From positions 1,831,487 through 1,895,486 of the forward strand of contig NZ_RQJP01000001.1 of the NCBI RefSeq assembly GCF_003858645.1: a DNA stretch of 64,000 nucleotides, given 5' to 3'. Made by a program: the position numbers and the translations under genes. How positions within the stretch are numbered: the first letter of the stretch is position 1; the number at the start of each line of letters is the position of its first letter. Under the pieces are notes generated by a model. It saw only the letters and a program-made list of their open reading frames with translations. It did not search any database and was not told the DNA's origin. Positions 34,371-42,565 of the stretch are shown in pieces. This DNA comes from Larkinella knui (GTDB lineage Bacteria > Bacteroidota > Bacteroidia > Cytophagales > Spirosomataceae).

Positions 34371-35678
34371 ATGAAACGAACACTAGCTTTAATCAGCGAA
34401 CACGCTTCCCCGTTGGCGGTGGTGGGAGGAGTCGATGCGGGAGGACAGAACATTGCCGTTGCGGAGTTAGCGCAGCATCTGGCCGGGTTGGGCTATAAAA
34501 TTGACATTTTTACCCGCTGGGAACACCCCCATTTGCCCCAGATCGTTGCCTGGAAATCCAACATCCGGGTCATTCACCTGAAAGCGGGACCGATCCAGTG
34601 TCTTCCCAAAGAACAACTGCTTCCGTTCATGCCCGAATTCACCGAAAACCTCATCCGTTTTGCCCGAAGTGAATCCCAACCTTACGGGCTTATTCACGCC
34701 CATTTTTTCATGTCGGCGCTGGTAGCGGCTGAAGTCAAAAAAAAGCTGCACATTCCCTTTACCGTCACGTTTCATGCCCTGGGCAAAGTCCGGCGCATCA
34801 GTCAGGGCGACGGGGACAAATTTCCGGCCGAACGGTTCACCATCGAAGAGCGGGTGATTCGGGAAGCCGATCACCTGGTGGCCCTTTGTCCGCAGGACCG
34901 CGACGATCTGATTTCTTTCTACGACGCCGATCCCGCTAAAATAACCATCATCGGCAACGGATTTAATCCGCAGGAATTTTATCCGGTCGGCAAAATGCTG
35001 GCCCGAACGCTGCTGAAGCTGGAACCGGATGAATTTATCATTCTGCAACTGGGCCGGATCGTTCCCCGAAAAGGAATTGACAATGTGGTTCAGGCCGTGA
35101 GTTGTCTGAAAAAAAAATACGGTATCAAAACCCGGCTCTTGATCGTTGGGGGTGAATCGGAGTTGCCGGATCCGGCATCGACGCCCGAAATTGGCCGGTT
35201 GCAAAAGCTGGTTGAGCTGGAGGATATTGCCGATCAGGTTACGTTTACGGGTCGCCGGGACCGCAACTTGTTGCGGTATTATTACAGCGCAGCCGATGTA
35301 TTTGTGACCACGCCCTGGTACGAACCGTTCGGAATTACTCCACTGGAGGCCATGGCGTGTGGAACACCGGTTGTCGGGGCCCGGGTCGGCGGCATTCAGC
35401 ATACCGTTATCGACGGACAAACCGGCTTGCTGGTTCCGCCGAAAAAGCCCGAAGCCCTGGCCGAAAAAATTCATCTTCTGATTCAGCATCCCCGATTGAC
35501 GAACGCCCTGCGGGCCCGGGCACTCCGGCGCATACACCGGGAGTTTACCTGGCTGAATGTGGCTCAGCAAACCGCCGAAATGTACGAAAAGATGGGCATG
35601 CCCCGCCCGGCCCAGCTGGGTGTCGAAAAGAGTCTGCTCGGGAGTTTGTCCCCGACACAATTGAGCCGGTCGGCCTGA
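34371..35678 (+). CDS. Glycosyltransferase family 4, 435 aa
   Basis: A GT-B retaining glycosyltransferase. The N-terminal domain shows VVGGVDAGGQNIAVAELAQHLAGLG, a form also seen in sucrose-phosphate synthase-like and MshA-like enzymes (donor phosphate contact). The C-terminal domain has LGRIVPRKGIDNV, LLIVGGESE, VFVTTPWYEPFGITPLEAMACGTPVVG, the EX7E donor-binding motif of GT4, and DGQTGLLVPP. No membrane segment. It is the first gene of a same-strand run of six genes (next start 3 bp after its stop), so it likely adds a sugar in synthesis of the same glycan. The donor is unknown. Confidence 0.92.
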   Translation: MKRTLALISEHASPLAVVGGVDAGGQNIAVAELAQHLAGLGYKIDIFTRWEHPHLPQIVAWKSNIRVIHLKAGPIQCLPKEQLLPFMPEFTENLIRFARSESQPYGLIHAHFFMSALVAAEVKKKLHIPFTVTFHALGKVRRISQGDGDKFPAERFTIEERVIREADHLVALCPQDRDDLISFYDADPAKITIIGNGFNPQEFYPVGKMLARTLLKLEPDEFIILQLGRIVPRKGIDNVVQAVSCLKKKYGIKTRLLIVGGESELPDPASTPEIGRLQKLVELEDIADQVTFTGRRDRNLLRYYYSAADVFVTTPWYEPFGITPLEAMACGTPVVGARVGGIQHTVIDGQTGLLVPPKKPEALAEKIHLLIQHPRLTNALRARALRRIHREFTWLNVAQQTAEMYEKMGMPRPAQLGVEKSLLGSLSPTQLSRSA

Positions 35679-35681
35679 CGC

Positions 35682-36260
35682 ATGAAAGCGGTATTCATTG
35701 ATAAAGACGGTACGCTGATCCAGGATGTCCCCTACAACGTTGACCCTGAACGCATTACCCTAAACCCGAATGCGGGTTGTACGCTGGCGCATCTGCAACA
35801 GGCGGGGTATCGGCTTCTGATTATCTCGAACCAATCGGGAATCGCCCACGGTTATTTTGAGGAAAACGCCCTGGTGGCCGTCCAAAACCGCCTGCAGGAG
35901 TTGCTGCGACCTTTTGGGGTGTATCTCGATGGGTTTTATTACTGCCCGCACCATCCGGAGGGAACGGTTCCGGGCTATGCCATCGCGTGTTCGTGCCGCA
36001 AACCGCACCCCGGTTTACTCCTACGGGCCGCCCGCGAACACGCGATCGACCTGACGGCTTCGTGGATGATCGGGGATATTCTCCATGATGTGGAGGCCGG
36101 AAACCGGGCGGGCTGCCGAACGATCCTGCTCGATACCGGTCACGAAACCGAGTGGGAACCGGGGCCGTACAGAACCCCAACGCATACGGTTTATGACTGG
36201 CGTCAAGTGGCCGCACTGGTTCGTGGCAATTTGGCAAATGAAACGATCACCCCGGCCTGA
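35682..36260 (+). CDS. gmhB: GmhB-like HAD phosphatase (heptose bisphosphate phosphatase family), 192 aa
   Basis: HAD superfamily subfamily IIIA. Nucleophile motif FIDKDGTLIQD (Asp7, Asp9), then IISNQSGIAHGYF, the zinc-binding loop CPHHPEG with the later CSCRKPHPG, and MIGDILHDVEAGNRAG. The zinc loop and length are those of D-glycero-D-manno-heptose 1,7-bisphosphate phosphatase and its histidinol-phosphatase relatives. In a run of glycosyltransferases that includes two GT9 (heptosyltransferase family) genes, a role in making a nucleotide-activated heptose is likely. The other heptose genes (gmhA, hldE/hddA) are not in the window. It starts 3 bp after the GT4 stop. Confidence 0.9.
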   Translation: MKAVFIDKDGTLIQDVPYNVDPERITLNPNAGCTLAHLQQAGYRLLIISNQSGIAHGYFEENALVAVQNRLQELLRPFGVYLDGFYYCPHHPEGTVPGYAIACSCRKPHPGLLLRAAREHAIDLTASWMIGDILHDVEAGNRAGCRTILLDTGHETEWEPGPYRTPTHTVYDWRQVAALVRGNLANETITPA

Positions 36261-36275
36261 AAAAGCTTAATCCCT

Positions 36276-37451
36276 ATGGAAATCAATACAATAGCAACCC
36301 ACGACCCCACCAACCGGCTGCCGGATGGCCCACCCGGCGATTCGTCCGTGTGGCAGGCGTGTAAGAATGTGCTGTGTTTCCGGCCCGATAACATGGGCGA
36401 TGTATTGATGACCACCCCGGCATTCCGGGCGTTGAAAGAGTCGGTCCCGGATCGAAAACTAACTCTTTTGACGTCCCCGGCAGGTGCCGGTATTGCCCGG
36501 TTCATTCCCGAAATCGATGCTATTATTCCGTTCGATGTGCCGTGGGTCCAACCGGCAAACGAAAAAGGCCGTGACGAACTGCAACCGTTCATTGGGCAGC
36601 TGAAAGAAAAGCAGTTCGATGCGGCTATCATTTTCAACGTCCAGAGCCAGAACCCGCTGCCCTCGGCCCTGCTTTGCTACATGGCCCAAATTCCCCGGGT
36701 ACTGGGATACTGTCGGGAAAATCCGTACAGGCTCATGACCGATTGGGTGCCCGATCCGGAGGTATTGGTGGCGACCCGGCACGAAGTAGACCGGCAACTC
36801 GCCCTGGTAGAAACAATCGGCAGTACGACAACCCATAAACGTATATCACTGTCCGTCAGCGCAGAAGCCCAACAACAGGCACTGGACTTATTGAGGAAAT
36901 CCGGGGTGCAGCCAAACCGGCCCTGGCTGCTTTTACACGCGGGTGTCAGCGAAGTTAAAAGGCGGTTTTGCGAGAAACAGTACATCCGGGCCGCCCGGCA
37001 GCTTCAGTCCGAAATGGGCTACCAGATTGTGTTGACCGGCAGCCAGTCGGAATGGCATTACGTGGAAGAAATCCGTCAGGCCCTGGACGAAAACGCCTTT
37101 AATCTGGCGGGTTATTTTTCGCTGGAAACCTTCATTGGCCTTGTTGCGCAGGCACCGGTGCTGATTTCCAACAATACCGGTCCGGTCCACATTGCCTCGG
37201 CGGTGGGAACGCCGGTGGTGGTGCTCTACGCCATGACCAATCCGCAACATACGCCGTGGATGGTACCCAGCCGGGTGTTGTATTTCGAGGTGCCCGGCCC
37301 GTTGCGTTCCCGAAACCGGCTGCTTCAACACTTCCCGGAACCCGCCGAACCCCGGGCCTCCGTGGCGGGTATTGTGCAGGCCGTTGCGGAATTGACGGCC
37401 CCGAAAAGTTTAGAAACGCATCCGTTTCGATCCGAATTGAAAACTCATTAG
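36276..37451 (+). CDS. Glycosyltransferase family 9 (heptosyltransferase-like), 391 aa
   Basis: GT9 is the ADP-heptose:LPS heptosyltransferase family. The N-terminal motif CFRPDNMGDVLMTTPAFRAL (about residues 32-50) and the C-terminal LISNNTGPVHIASAVGTPVVVLY are its two hallmarks, and the fold is GT-B. The donor may be a heptose, as in LPS core synthesis, or another sugar. No membrane segment; it acts on the cytoplasmic face. It lies 15 bp behind the GmhB-like gene and 10 bp before the carbamoyltransferase. A second GT9 gene lies at the end of the run. Confidence 0.92.
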   Translation: MEINTIATHDPTNRLPDGPPGDSSVWQACKNVLCFRPDNMGDVLMTTPAFRALKESVPDRKLTLLTSPAGAGIARFIPEIDAIIPFDVPWVQPANEKGRDELQPFIGQLKEKQFDAAIIFNVQSQNPLPSALLCYMAQIPRVLGYCRENPYRLMTDWVPDPEVLVATRHEVDRQLALVETIGSTTTHKRISLSVSAEAQQQALDLLRKSGVQPNRPWLLLHAGVSEVKRRFCEKQYIRAARQLQSEMGYQIVLTGSQSEWHYVEEIRQALDENAFNLAGYFSLETFIGLVAQAPVLISNNTGPVHIASAVGTPVVVLYAMTNPQHTPWMVPSRVLYFEVPGPLRSRNRLLQHFPEPAEPRASVAGIVQAVAELTAPKSLETHPFRSELKTH

Positions 37452-37461
37452 ACGACATCGT

Positions 37462-39261
37462 ATGTACACCTTAGGTATTAATGCCGCCTTCCACGATCCG
37501 GCGGCCGTTCTGGTCAAAGATGGCGTCGTACTGGCGGCTGCGGAAGAAGAGCGCTTCACGCACGTCAAGCACGGCAAACGGCCCATTCCATTTTCCACTT
37601 ACGAATTGCCGTATCACGCGATTGATTTCTGTCTAAAAACCGCGGGAATCAACCTGGTTGACATCGATCATATTGCTTACTCGTTTGATCCCGAAATTTT
37701 CCCCGGTGCACCACAGGGGCAGAAAACCGTCGAGATACCGCTTCGTCCGGGGGTGACGTCCCTCCCTGGCTGGATGAATCCCTACGACGGTTTATTCCTG
37801 TCGTCGATCCTGAACGCGCCGGGCCATCTGGTCGACGGCGTTCCCCTGCATCTGGCCAAACGGTTTAAAGGAGCCCGGCAAAACGGGCCGTACCGCTGGC
37901 ATTTCGTCAACCACCACCGATCGCACGCGGCCAGTGCGTTTTTGCCCAGCCCTTACGAAAAAGCCGCCGTGCTGGTGCTCGATGGCCGGGGTGAAGCCAT
38001 TTCGACCAGTTACTGGCTCGGCGAAGGCAACCAGATGACGCTGATCGGCGAAGTGTCCCTCCCCCATTCGCTGGGCTTGTTATACGAGCAAATGACTACG
38101 TATCTGGGCTTTTTGCATTCGTCCGACGAATACAAAGTCATGGCACTGGCGTCCTTTGGCAAACCGGTTTACGCTGATTATTTCCGATCCCTGATTACAC
38201 TTCAGGAAAACGGACGCTATGCCATTGCGCCCCTGCAACTGGAAGCGCAATTTGGCCCGGCCCGCGACAAAGGCGAGCCGCTGGAAGCCCTGCATTTCGA
38301 CATAGCCAGTTCGGTCCAGACGGTTTTGGAAGAGACGGTTTTGGAATTGATTGGCTGGCTCCACGAAAAAACCGGTGCTGAAAATCTGTGCCTGGCGGGT
38401 GGCGTTGCCTTGAACTGCGTTATGAACGCCCGGCTGCGCGACCACGGCCCGTTCAAAAACATCTGGGTTCAGCCAGCCGCCGGTGACGCCGGAACCGCCC
38501 TCGGTGCCGCCCTCTGGATCGATACCCAGATGCGCCGGACGAACGAACGGGCTTATACGATGGACCACGTTTACCTCGGCCCGGCGTTTAGCGACACCGA
38601 AATTGAATCGTTTCTGAACTGGTCGAAATTACCGTATAAACGGCTGGAAAACGTCGCGGAAGAGGTTGCCGACTACCTGGCCGACGGCCATATCATTGGC
38701 TGGTACCAGGTTGGAGCGGAATTTGGTCCCCGGGCGCTGGGTGCGCGGTCGCTGCTGGCAGCCCCCTTTCCCGCCGAAATGCAAGGTCGCCTGAACGATC
38801 TGAAAGACCGCGAAGACTTCCGGCCGGTGGCACCGGTGGTGCTGGAAGAATGCGCAGATGCGTTTTTCGTCGATGCCCGAAAATCGCCGTTCATGCTGTT
38901 TATCAACGACATCCGCCCCGAAAAAGCCGACCTCATTCCGGCCGTACGGCACACGGACGGCACTGCCAGAATTCAGACCATCAACCGGCAGCAGAACGCT
39001 TTGTATTACGATTTGATCAACGCATTTTACCGGCAAACGGGCGTTCCGGTGCTGATCAACACCTCATTCAATACGCGCGGAGAGCCGATCGTCTGTACAC
39101 CCCGCGATGCCATCGAGTCCTTCTGGACCTCTCCGCTGGATGCGCTGGTCATTGGGTCCTTTATGCTGACCAAACAGCGTTTACCCAACGAAACAGCCCC
39201 GTGGCAGGGCCGGGAAGTCCGCAAAGAAAATCAGGAATGGACCGGTGTCATAATCCAATGA
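37462..39261 (+). CDS. Carbamoyltransferase of the NodU/CmcH family, 599 aa
   Basis: Transfers a carbamoyl group from carbamoyl phosphate to a hydroxyl, via carbamoyl-AMP. The start MYTLGINAAFHDPAAVLVKDG and the metal-binding motif NHHRSHAASAF (about residues 150-160) are diagnostic. SDEYKVMALASFGKP, LCLAGGVALNCVMN and VGAEFGPRALGARSLLA follow in family order, and the C-terminal domain has VLINTSFNTRGEPIVCTP. Relatives carbamoylate Nod factors, antibiotics and, in Pseudomonas, LPS heptose. In this setting a carbamoylated sugar in the glycan product is likely. The stop overlaps the next ATG (ATGA). Confidence 0.94.
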   Translation: MYTLGINAAFHDPAAVLVKDGVVLAAAEEERFTHVKHGKRPIPFSTYELPYHAIDFCLKTAGINLVDIDHIAYSFDPEIFPGAPQGQKTVEIPLRPGVTSLPGWMNPYDGLFLSSILNAPGHLVDGVPLHLAKRFKGARQNGPYRWHFVNHHRSHAASAFLPSPYEKAAVLVLDGRGEAISTSYWLGEGNQMTLIGEVSLPHSLGLLYEQMTTYLGFLHSSDEYKVMALASFGKPVYADYFRSLITLQENGRYAIAPLQLEAQFGPARDKGEPLEALHFDIASSVQTVLEETVLELIGWLHEKTGAENLCLAGGVALNCVMNARLRDHGPFKNIWVQPAAGDAGTALGAALWIDTQMRRTNERAYTMDHVYLGPAFSDTEIESFLNWSKLPYKRLENVAEEVADYLADGHIIGWYQVGAEFGPRALGARSLLAAPFPAEMQGRLNDLKDREDFRPVAPVVLEECADAFFVDARKSPFMLFINDIRPEKADLIPAVRHTDGTARIQTINRQQNALYYDLINAFYRQTGVPVLINTSFNTRGEPIVCTPRDAIESFWTSPLDALVIGSFMLTKQRLPNETAPWQGREVRKENQEWTGVIIQ

Positions 39262-40232
39262 GCGCCCTGATCTCCATCGTTATTCCCACTTACCAGCGAC
39301 CGGTATTGCTGAAACGCTGCCTGGAAGCGTTGATGCGTCAGGATTTCGACCACGATCACTTTGAAGTCGTCGTGGTCGACGACGGGGCCGATGCCGAAAC
39401 CCGGCGGGTTGTTGAAGAGATGGCCCGGAACAGTGCTGTCTGCCTTACGTACCTCCGTCAGCCTGAACGACGGGGCCCCGCAGCCGCCCGAAACCGGGGC
39501 TGGCGGGCATCGACGGGACCGATCATCGCCTTTACGGACGACGATTGCATTCCAGACGAAAACTGGCTCAAAGCGGCCCTGGTGGCTTTTCAACAGGGTG
39601 CGAACGTCGTGTCCGGACACGTCCGGGTGCCGATTCATACACCCCCAACCGACCAGGAACGGATTGTGGCGATGCTGGAAGAAGCCGAATTTGTGACCGC
39701 CAACTGTTTCTGCCGACGGTCGGTGCTGGAACAGGTCGGCGGCCTCGACGAACGGTTCGATATTGCGTGGCGGGAAGACAGCGACCTGCAGTTCAGATTG
39801 CTGGAAACCGGTATTTCCATCACTAAAAACCGGGACGCTGTCATTGTGCATCCCTGCCGGAAAGCGCCGTGGTGGGCTTGCCTGAAGGACGAACGCAAGA
39901 ATGCCTATGATGCCTTGCTCTACAAACAGCATCCGAAACTGTTCCGCGAACGCATTCCGAAATACCGCCGTCTGGTGCTGCTGTATTACCTGTTCGTTCT
40001 CAGTTTTCTGGCAGGAACCGGCCTGTGGCTGGCGGGCAATTTGCTTCCGGCAACGGTTGCGCTGGTGATTTGGGGCGTATTGTTGCTGGTGTTAACCGGC
40101 CGGCGTTTGCGGGGAACGGCCTGGTCGTTCAGCCAGTTCGGGCAGACGGTGCTAACGTCGGCAGTGACGCCTTTTCTGTCGGTTTACTGGCGGCTTTTTG
40201 GAGCCATCAAATACCGGGCGTTGTACTGGTGA
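39258..40232 (+). CDS. Glycosyltransferase family 2 with C-terminal membrane helices, 324 aa
   Basis: A GT-A fold transferase: ISIVIPTYQRP at the start, VVVVDDG, the DXD-type metal site TDDDCIPDENW, and WREDSDLQFRLL in the acceptor region. The C-terminus has two probable transmembrane helices (LLYYLFVLSFLAGTGLWLAG and ATVALVIWGVLLLVL), so it is tethered to the inner membrane. The start overlaps the carbamoyltransferase stop by 4 bp, so translation is coupled. An open frame continues upstream through the carbamoyltransferase gene, but only the part from this ATG resembles GT2. Confidence 0.93.
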   Translation: MSALISIVIPTYQRPVLLKRCLEALMRQDFDHDHFEVVVVDDGADAETRRVVEEMARNSAVCLTYLRQPERRGPAAARNRGWRASTGPIIAFTDDDCIPDENWLKAALVAFQQGANVVSGHVRVPIHTPPTDQERIVAMLEEAEFVTANCFCRRSVLEQVGGLDERFDIAWREDSDLQFRLLETGISITKNRDAVIVHPCRKAPWWACLKDERKNAYDALLYKQHPKLFRERIPKYRRLVLLYYLFVLSFLAGTGLWLAGNLLPATVALVIWGVLLLVLTGRRLRGTAWSFSQFGQTVLTSAVTPFLSVYWRLFGAIKYRALYW

Positions 40233-40290
40233 TTCGGTTTACGTCAGGTCGCCAGCCGGGTTCAGAAAATTATAATCTGTTTATTAACCA

Positions 40291-41364
40291 ATGGATACTG
40301 ATAAAATCACGGCCGCACTGGGCCGCCCGCCCGAAACCATTGCCATTTTCCGGGCCATTAAACTCGGCGATTTGCTGGTATCGATCCCCGCCTTGCGGGC
40401 GCTGCGCCACGCCTTTCCGCAGGCCCGCATCAGCCTCATCAGTTTGCCGTGGGCCGTTGATTTTGTGAGACGCTTTCCGCAGTATCTGGATACTTTCATC
40501 CCGTTTCCGGGCTGGCCCGGTTTGCCCGAACAGGCGGTCGACGCCCAAAAAACCACGCAGTTTTTGCAACGGATGCAACGAAAAGCATTCGATGTCGTGC
40601 TTCAGTTGCAAGGAAACGGCACCTGTGTCAATCCGATGATGGGGCTGCTGGGTGCCCGCCTGACGGCAGGTTATTATCCGGAGAGTTTACCGCAGTATTG
40701 CCTGGATTCTACGTTTTACAGGCCGTATCTGGAAGGGCAGCACGAAATCCGGCGGCATGTGCAGCTCATGGAATTTCTGGGTATTCCGGGCCAGGGTTAC
40801 GACCTCGAATTTCCGCTTACCAAAGCCGACAGCCAGCGCGCCCGGCAGGTGTCCGAGCTACAGTCGCTAAAGCCTCACCGCTACGTTTGCATTCATGCGG
40901 GCGGTATTTCGGCCCGGCGCTGGCCCGAATACCGGTTTGCCGAAGTTGCCGATGCCCTGGCAGCGAACGGCTACGCGGTGGTATTAACCGGAACCGCCAG
41001 TGAAGCCCCCATCATCGAGGACGTCAGGAGCCGCATGAAAGCGCCGGCCATCAGTCTGGCCGGAAAAACCGACCTGGGTGTCATCGGTTGGGTTTTGAGC
41101 CGGGCCGCCCTGCTGGTGAGCAACGACACGGGCGTTTCGCACATTGCTTCCGCTCTTAAAACCCCCAGTGTCATTATCTATTCCACCTCACGGCCCGACG
41201 AATGGGGACCGTTGAATCAGCAGTTGCACCGGGCCGTCCGCGAAGCAGAAGCCACCGACTCCCGGCGGGTTATCGACGAAGCATTGAACCTGCTGGCCGC
41301 AAAGCCACCGCATTCAACAGCCGGTTCCAGTCCTGCACAAACCGCTCCAGTCCAAAACGACTGA
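40291..41364 (+). CDS. Glycosyltransferase family 9 (heptosyltransferase-like), second copy, 357 aa
   Basis: GT9 hallmarks: IFRAIKLGDLLVSIPALRALR at residues 17-37 and LLVSNDTGVSHIASALKTPSVIIY near residue 280. It is related to the other GT9 in the run but distinct. It sits 58 bp after the GT2 gene, the last of the plus-strand set. Its last 95 bp overlap the 3' end of the convergent glycosyltransferase. Both reading frames continue in full across the overlap, with the plus-strand C-terminus turning into a Pro/Ser/Thr-rich tail (about residues 335-357), which looks like an extension of the basic fold. Confidence 0.9.
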   Translation: MDTDKITAALGRPPETIAIFRAIKLGDLLVSIPALRALRHAFPQARISLISLPWAVDFVRRFPQYLDTFIPFPGWPGLPEQAVDAQKTTQFLQRMQRKAFDVVLQLQGNGTCVNPMMGLLGARLTAGYYPESLPQYCLDSTFYRPYLEGQHEIRRHVQLMEFLGIPGQGYDLEFPLTKADSQRARQVSELQSLKPHRYVCIHAGGISARRWPEYRFAEVADALAANGYAVVLTGTASEAPIIEDVRSRMKAPAISLAGKTDLGVIGWVLSRAALLVSNDTGVSHIASALKTPSVIIYSTSRPDEWGPLNQQLHRAVREAEATDSRRVIDEALNLLAAKPPHSTAGSSPAQTAPVQND

Positions 41365-42244
41365 GAGCCAGCTGGCGGGCCTTCTCGCCCATGCGTCTGG
41401 CTTCGGCGGGGTTCTCGATCAACCAGTTCATCTGTTCGACCAGTTCCGCAGGATCGCACGATACAAAGCCGTGGACCTTATTTTCGATTACCGTAGGCAA
41501 TTCGGTGGTCGCCAGCGCCACAATGGGCATGCCGATGGTCATGGCTTCGATTACCGCCAGCGGCAAACTGCTATACCGCATGGGACTGAATAAAAACCGG
41601 TAGTCGGCCACGCGCCGGTGTAAATACCGGTAGTGAATCTCGCCCAGTCCACCAATATCCTGTGATTTCATCCCGACCACCGTAACCGGCACGTGCTGGC
41701 GGACGTCTTCGAAAATGTCAAAACCGGCCATCCGTCCCCGGCGCTGCATTTCATTGATGACGACAATTCCTTCCGGGCGTTGTCCGCTGTAGCGAATGGT
41801 GGGGTCGATGGCCACACTGTGTTCGATGACGGTGGTGGGTGTCTGGCCATTATCCCACATCAGCCGGTTGTAATGCGTCACGTGTACCAGTGCCACCTCC
41901 GGGTCGTCGGCCACCGGGTGCCGTGAGTGGGTCGGGTGCGGTTCCGGCGCGTTATGTTCCAGGTAGATTTTAGGCAACCGCAGCTGCCGGGGTGACAGAA
42001 TCTCAAACTGGTCCGTCTGGTAATTCTGGGGCGTCTGGAAAATAATCAGGTCAAGGTCCAGATGGCGGACGTCCTCGGCGGGAATTTCCCGAACGTAGTC
42101 GGGCAGTGATGAATCGACACCCCGGCCTACATAGCCTTCCGGGCCACCGGGTTTGGTGGGGAGATACCAGTTGTGTTCGGTTTGGGTAATGGCCGTCAGG
42201 TAAGCCCCGTGGATGTGCCAGATGAGAATAGTCAGTTTTTGCAT
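41270..42244 (-). CDS. Glycosyltransferase, GT-B fold (GT4-like), 324 aa
   Basis: A short GT4-like transferase. It opens with LTILIWHIHGAYLTAITQTEH, and the C-terminal donor site reads SSLPLAVIEAMTIGMPIVAL, with the EX7E-type Glu. A preceding LFSPMRYSSL segment is typical for this group. No membrane segment. It is convergent with the second GT9 gene and the two coding regions overlap by 95 bp, so it is not part of the plus-strand operon, but the shared theme suggests the same glycan. Upstream is a 321-bp divergent gap with the second susC. Confidence 0.9.
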   Translation of the reverse strand: MQKLTILIWHIHGAYLTAITQTEHNWYLPTKPGGPEGYVGRGVDSSLPDYVREIPAEDVRHLDLDLIIFQTPQNYQTDQFEILSPRQLRLPKIYLEHNAPEPHPTHSRHPVADDPEVALVHVTHYNRLMWDNGQTPTTVIEHSVAIDPTIRYSGQRPEGIVVINEMQRRGRMAGFDIFEDVRQHVPVTVVGMKSQDIGGLGEIHYRYLHRRVADYRFLFSPMRYSSLPLAVIEAMTIGMPIVALATTELPTVIENKVHGFVSCDPAELVEQMNWLIENPAEARRMGEKARQLALSRFGLERFVQDWNRLLNAVALRPAGSMLRR

Positions 42245-42565
42245 TTTCAGACCCGTAAGTAGTCATTATTAACCCCCGGATGCGTAGGGACTCACGCGGG
42301 GTTGGCGGGAAATAAGGCAATGGACCAAACGCCCGGTTTCCGACCTTTTTTACAGCGGATTTGCGTCGGTCCAAATCCTCACTATTTCGTTGTACACCAC
42401 CCTTTGCTTTCCCGGGTCCGGTTTGTTGAGAAACCAGTACAATACGGCTATGGGAGTCGGTATGGTGCCGATTGGCTTAATCGGGCTGACGCTTGAATTC
42501 GGTGTAACAACTGGCTTAAATCCATTGTGTGGGGGTGATTGAATCGAATTTACGTTGAAAACTCT
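42245..42565. other. Divergent intergenic region, no gene seen
   Basis: 321 bp between the GT4-like gene (minus) and the second susC (plus). No hairpin of note and no promoter match I would defend. A TTG at 42539 is in frame with susC, but the ATG at 42566 is a better start. Confidence 0.5.

Noticed and set aside
34371-36260. Reading the GT4 plus HAD pair as sucrose-phosphate synthase and sucrose-phosphatase
   Set aside because: The GT4 N-terminus is reminiscent of sucrose-phosphate synthase, but the HAD protein has the zinc loop of the GmhB group, and the context is a glycosyltransferase run with GT9 and carbamoyltransferase genes.
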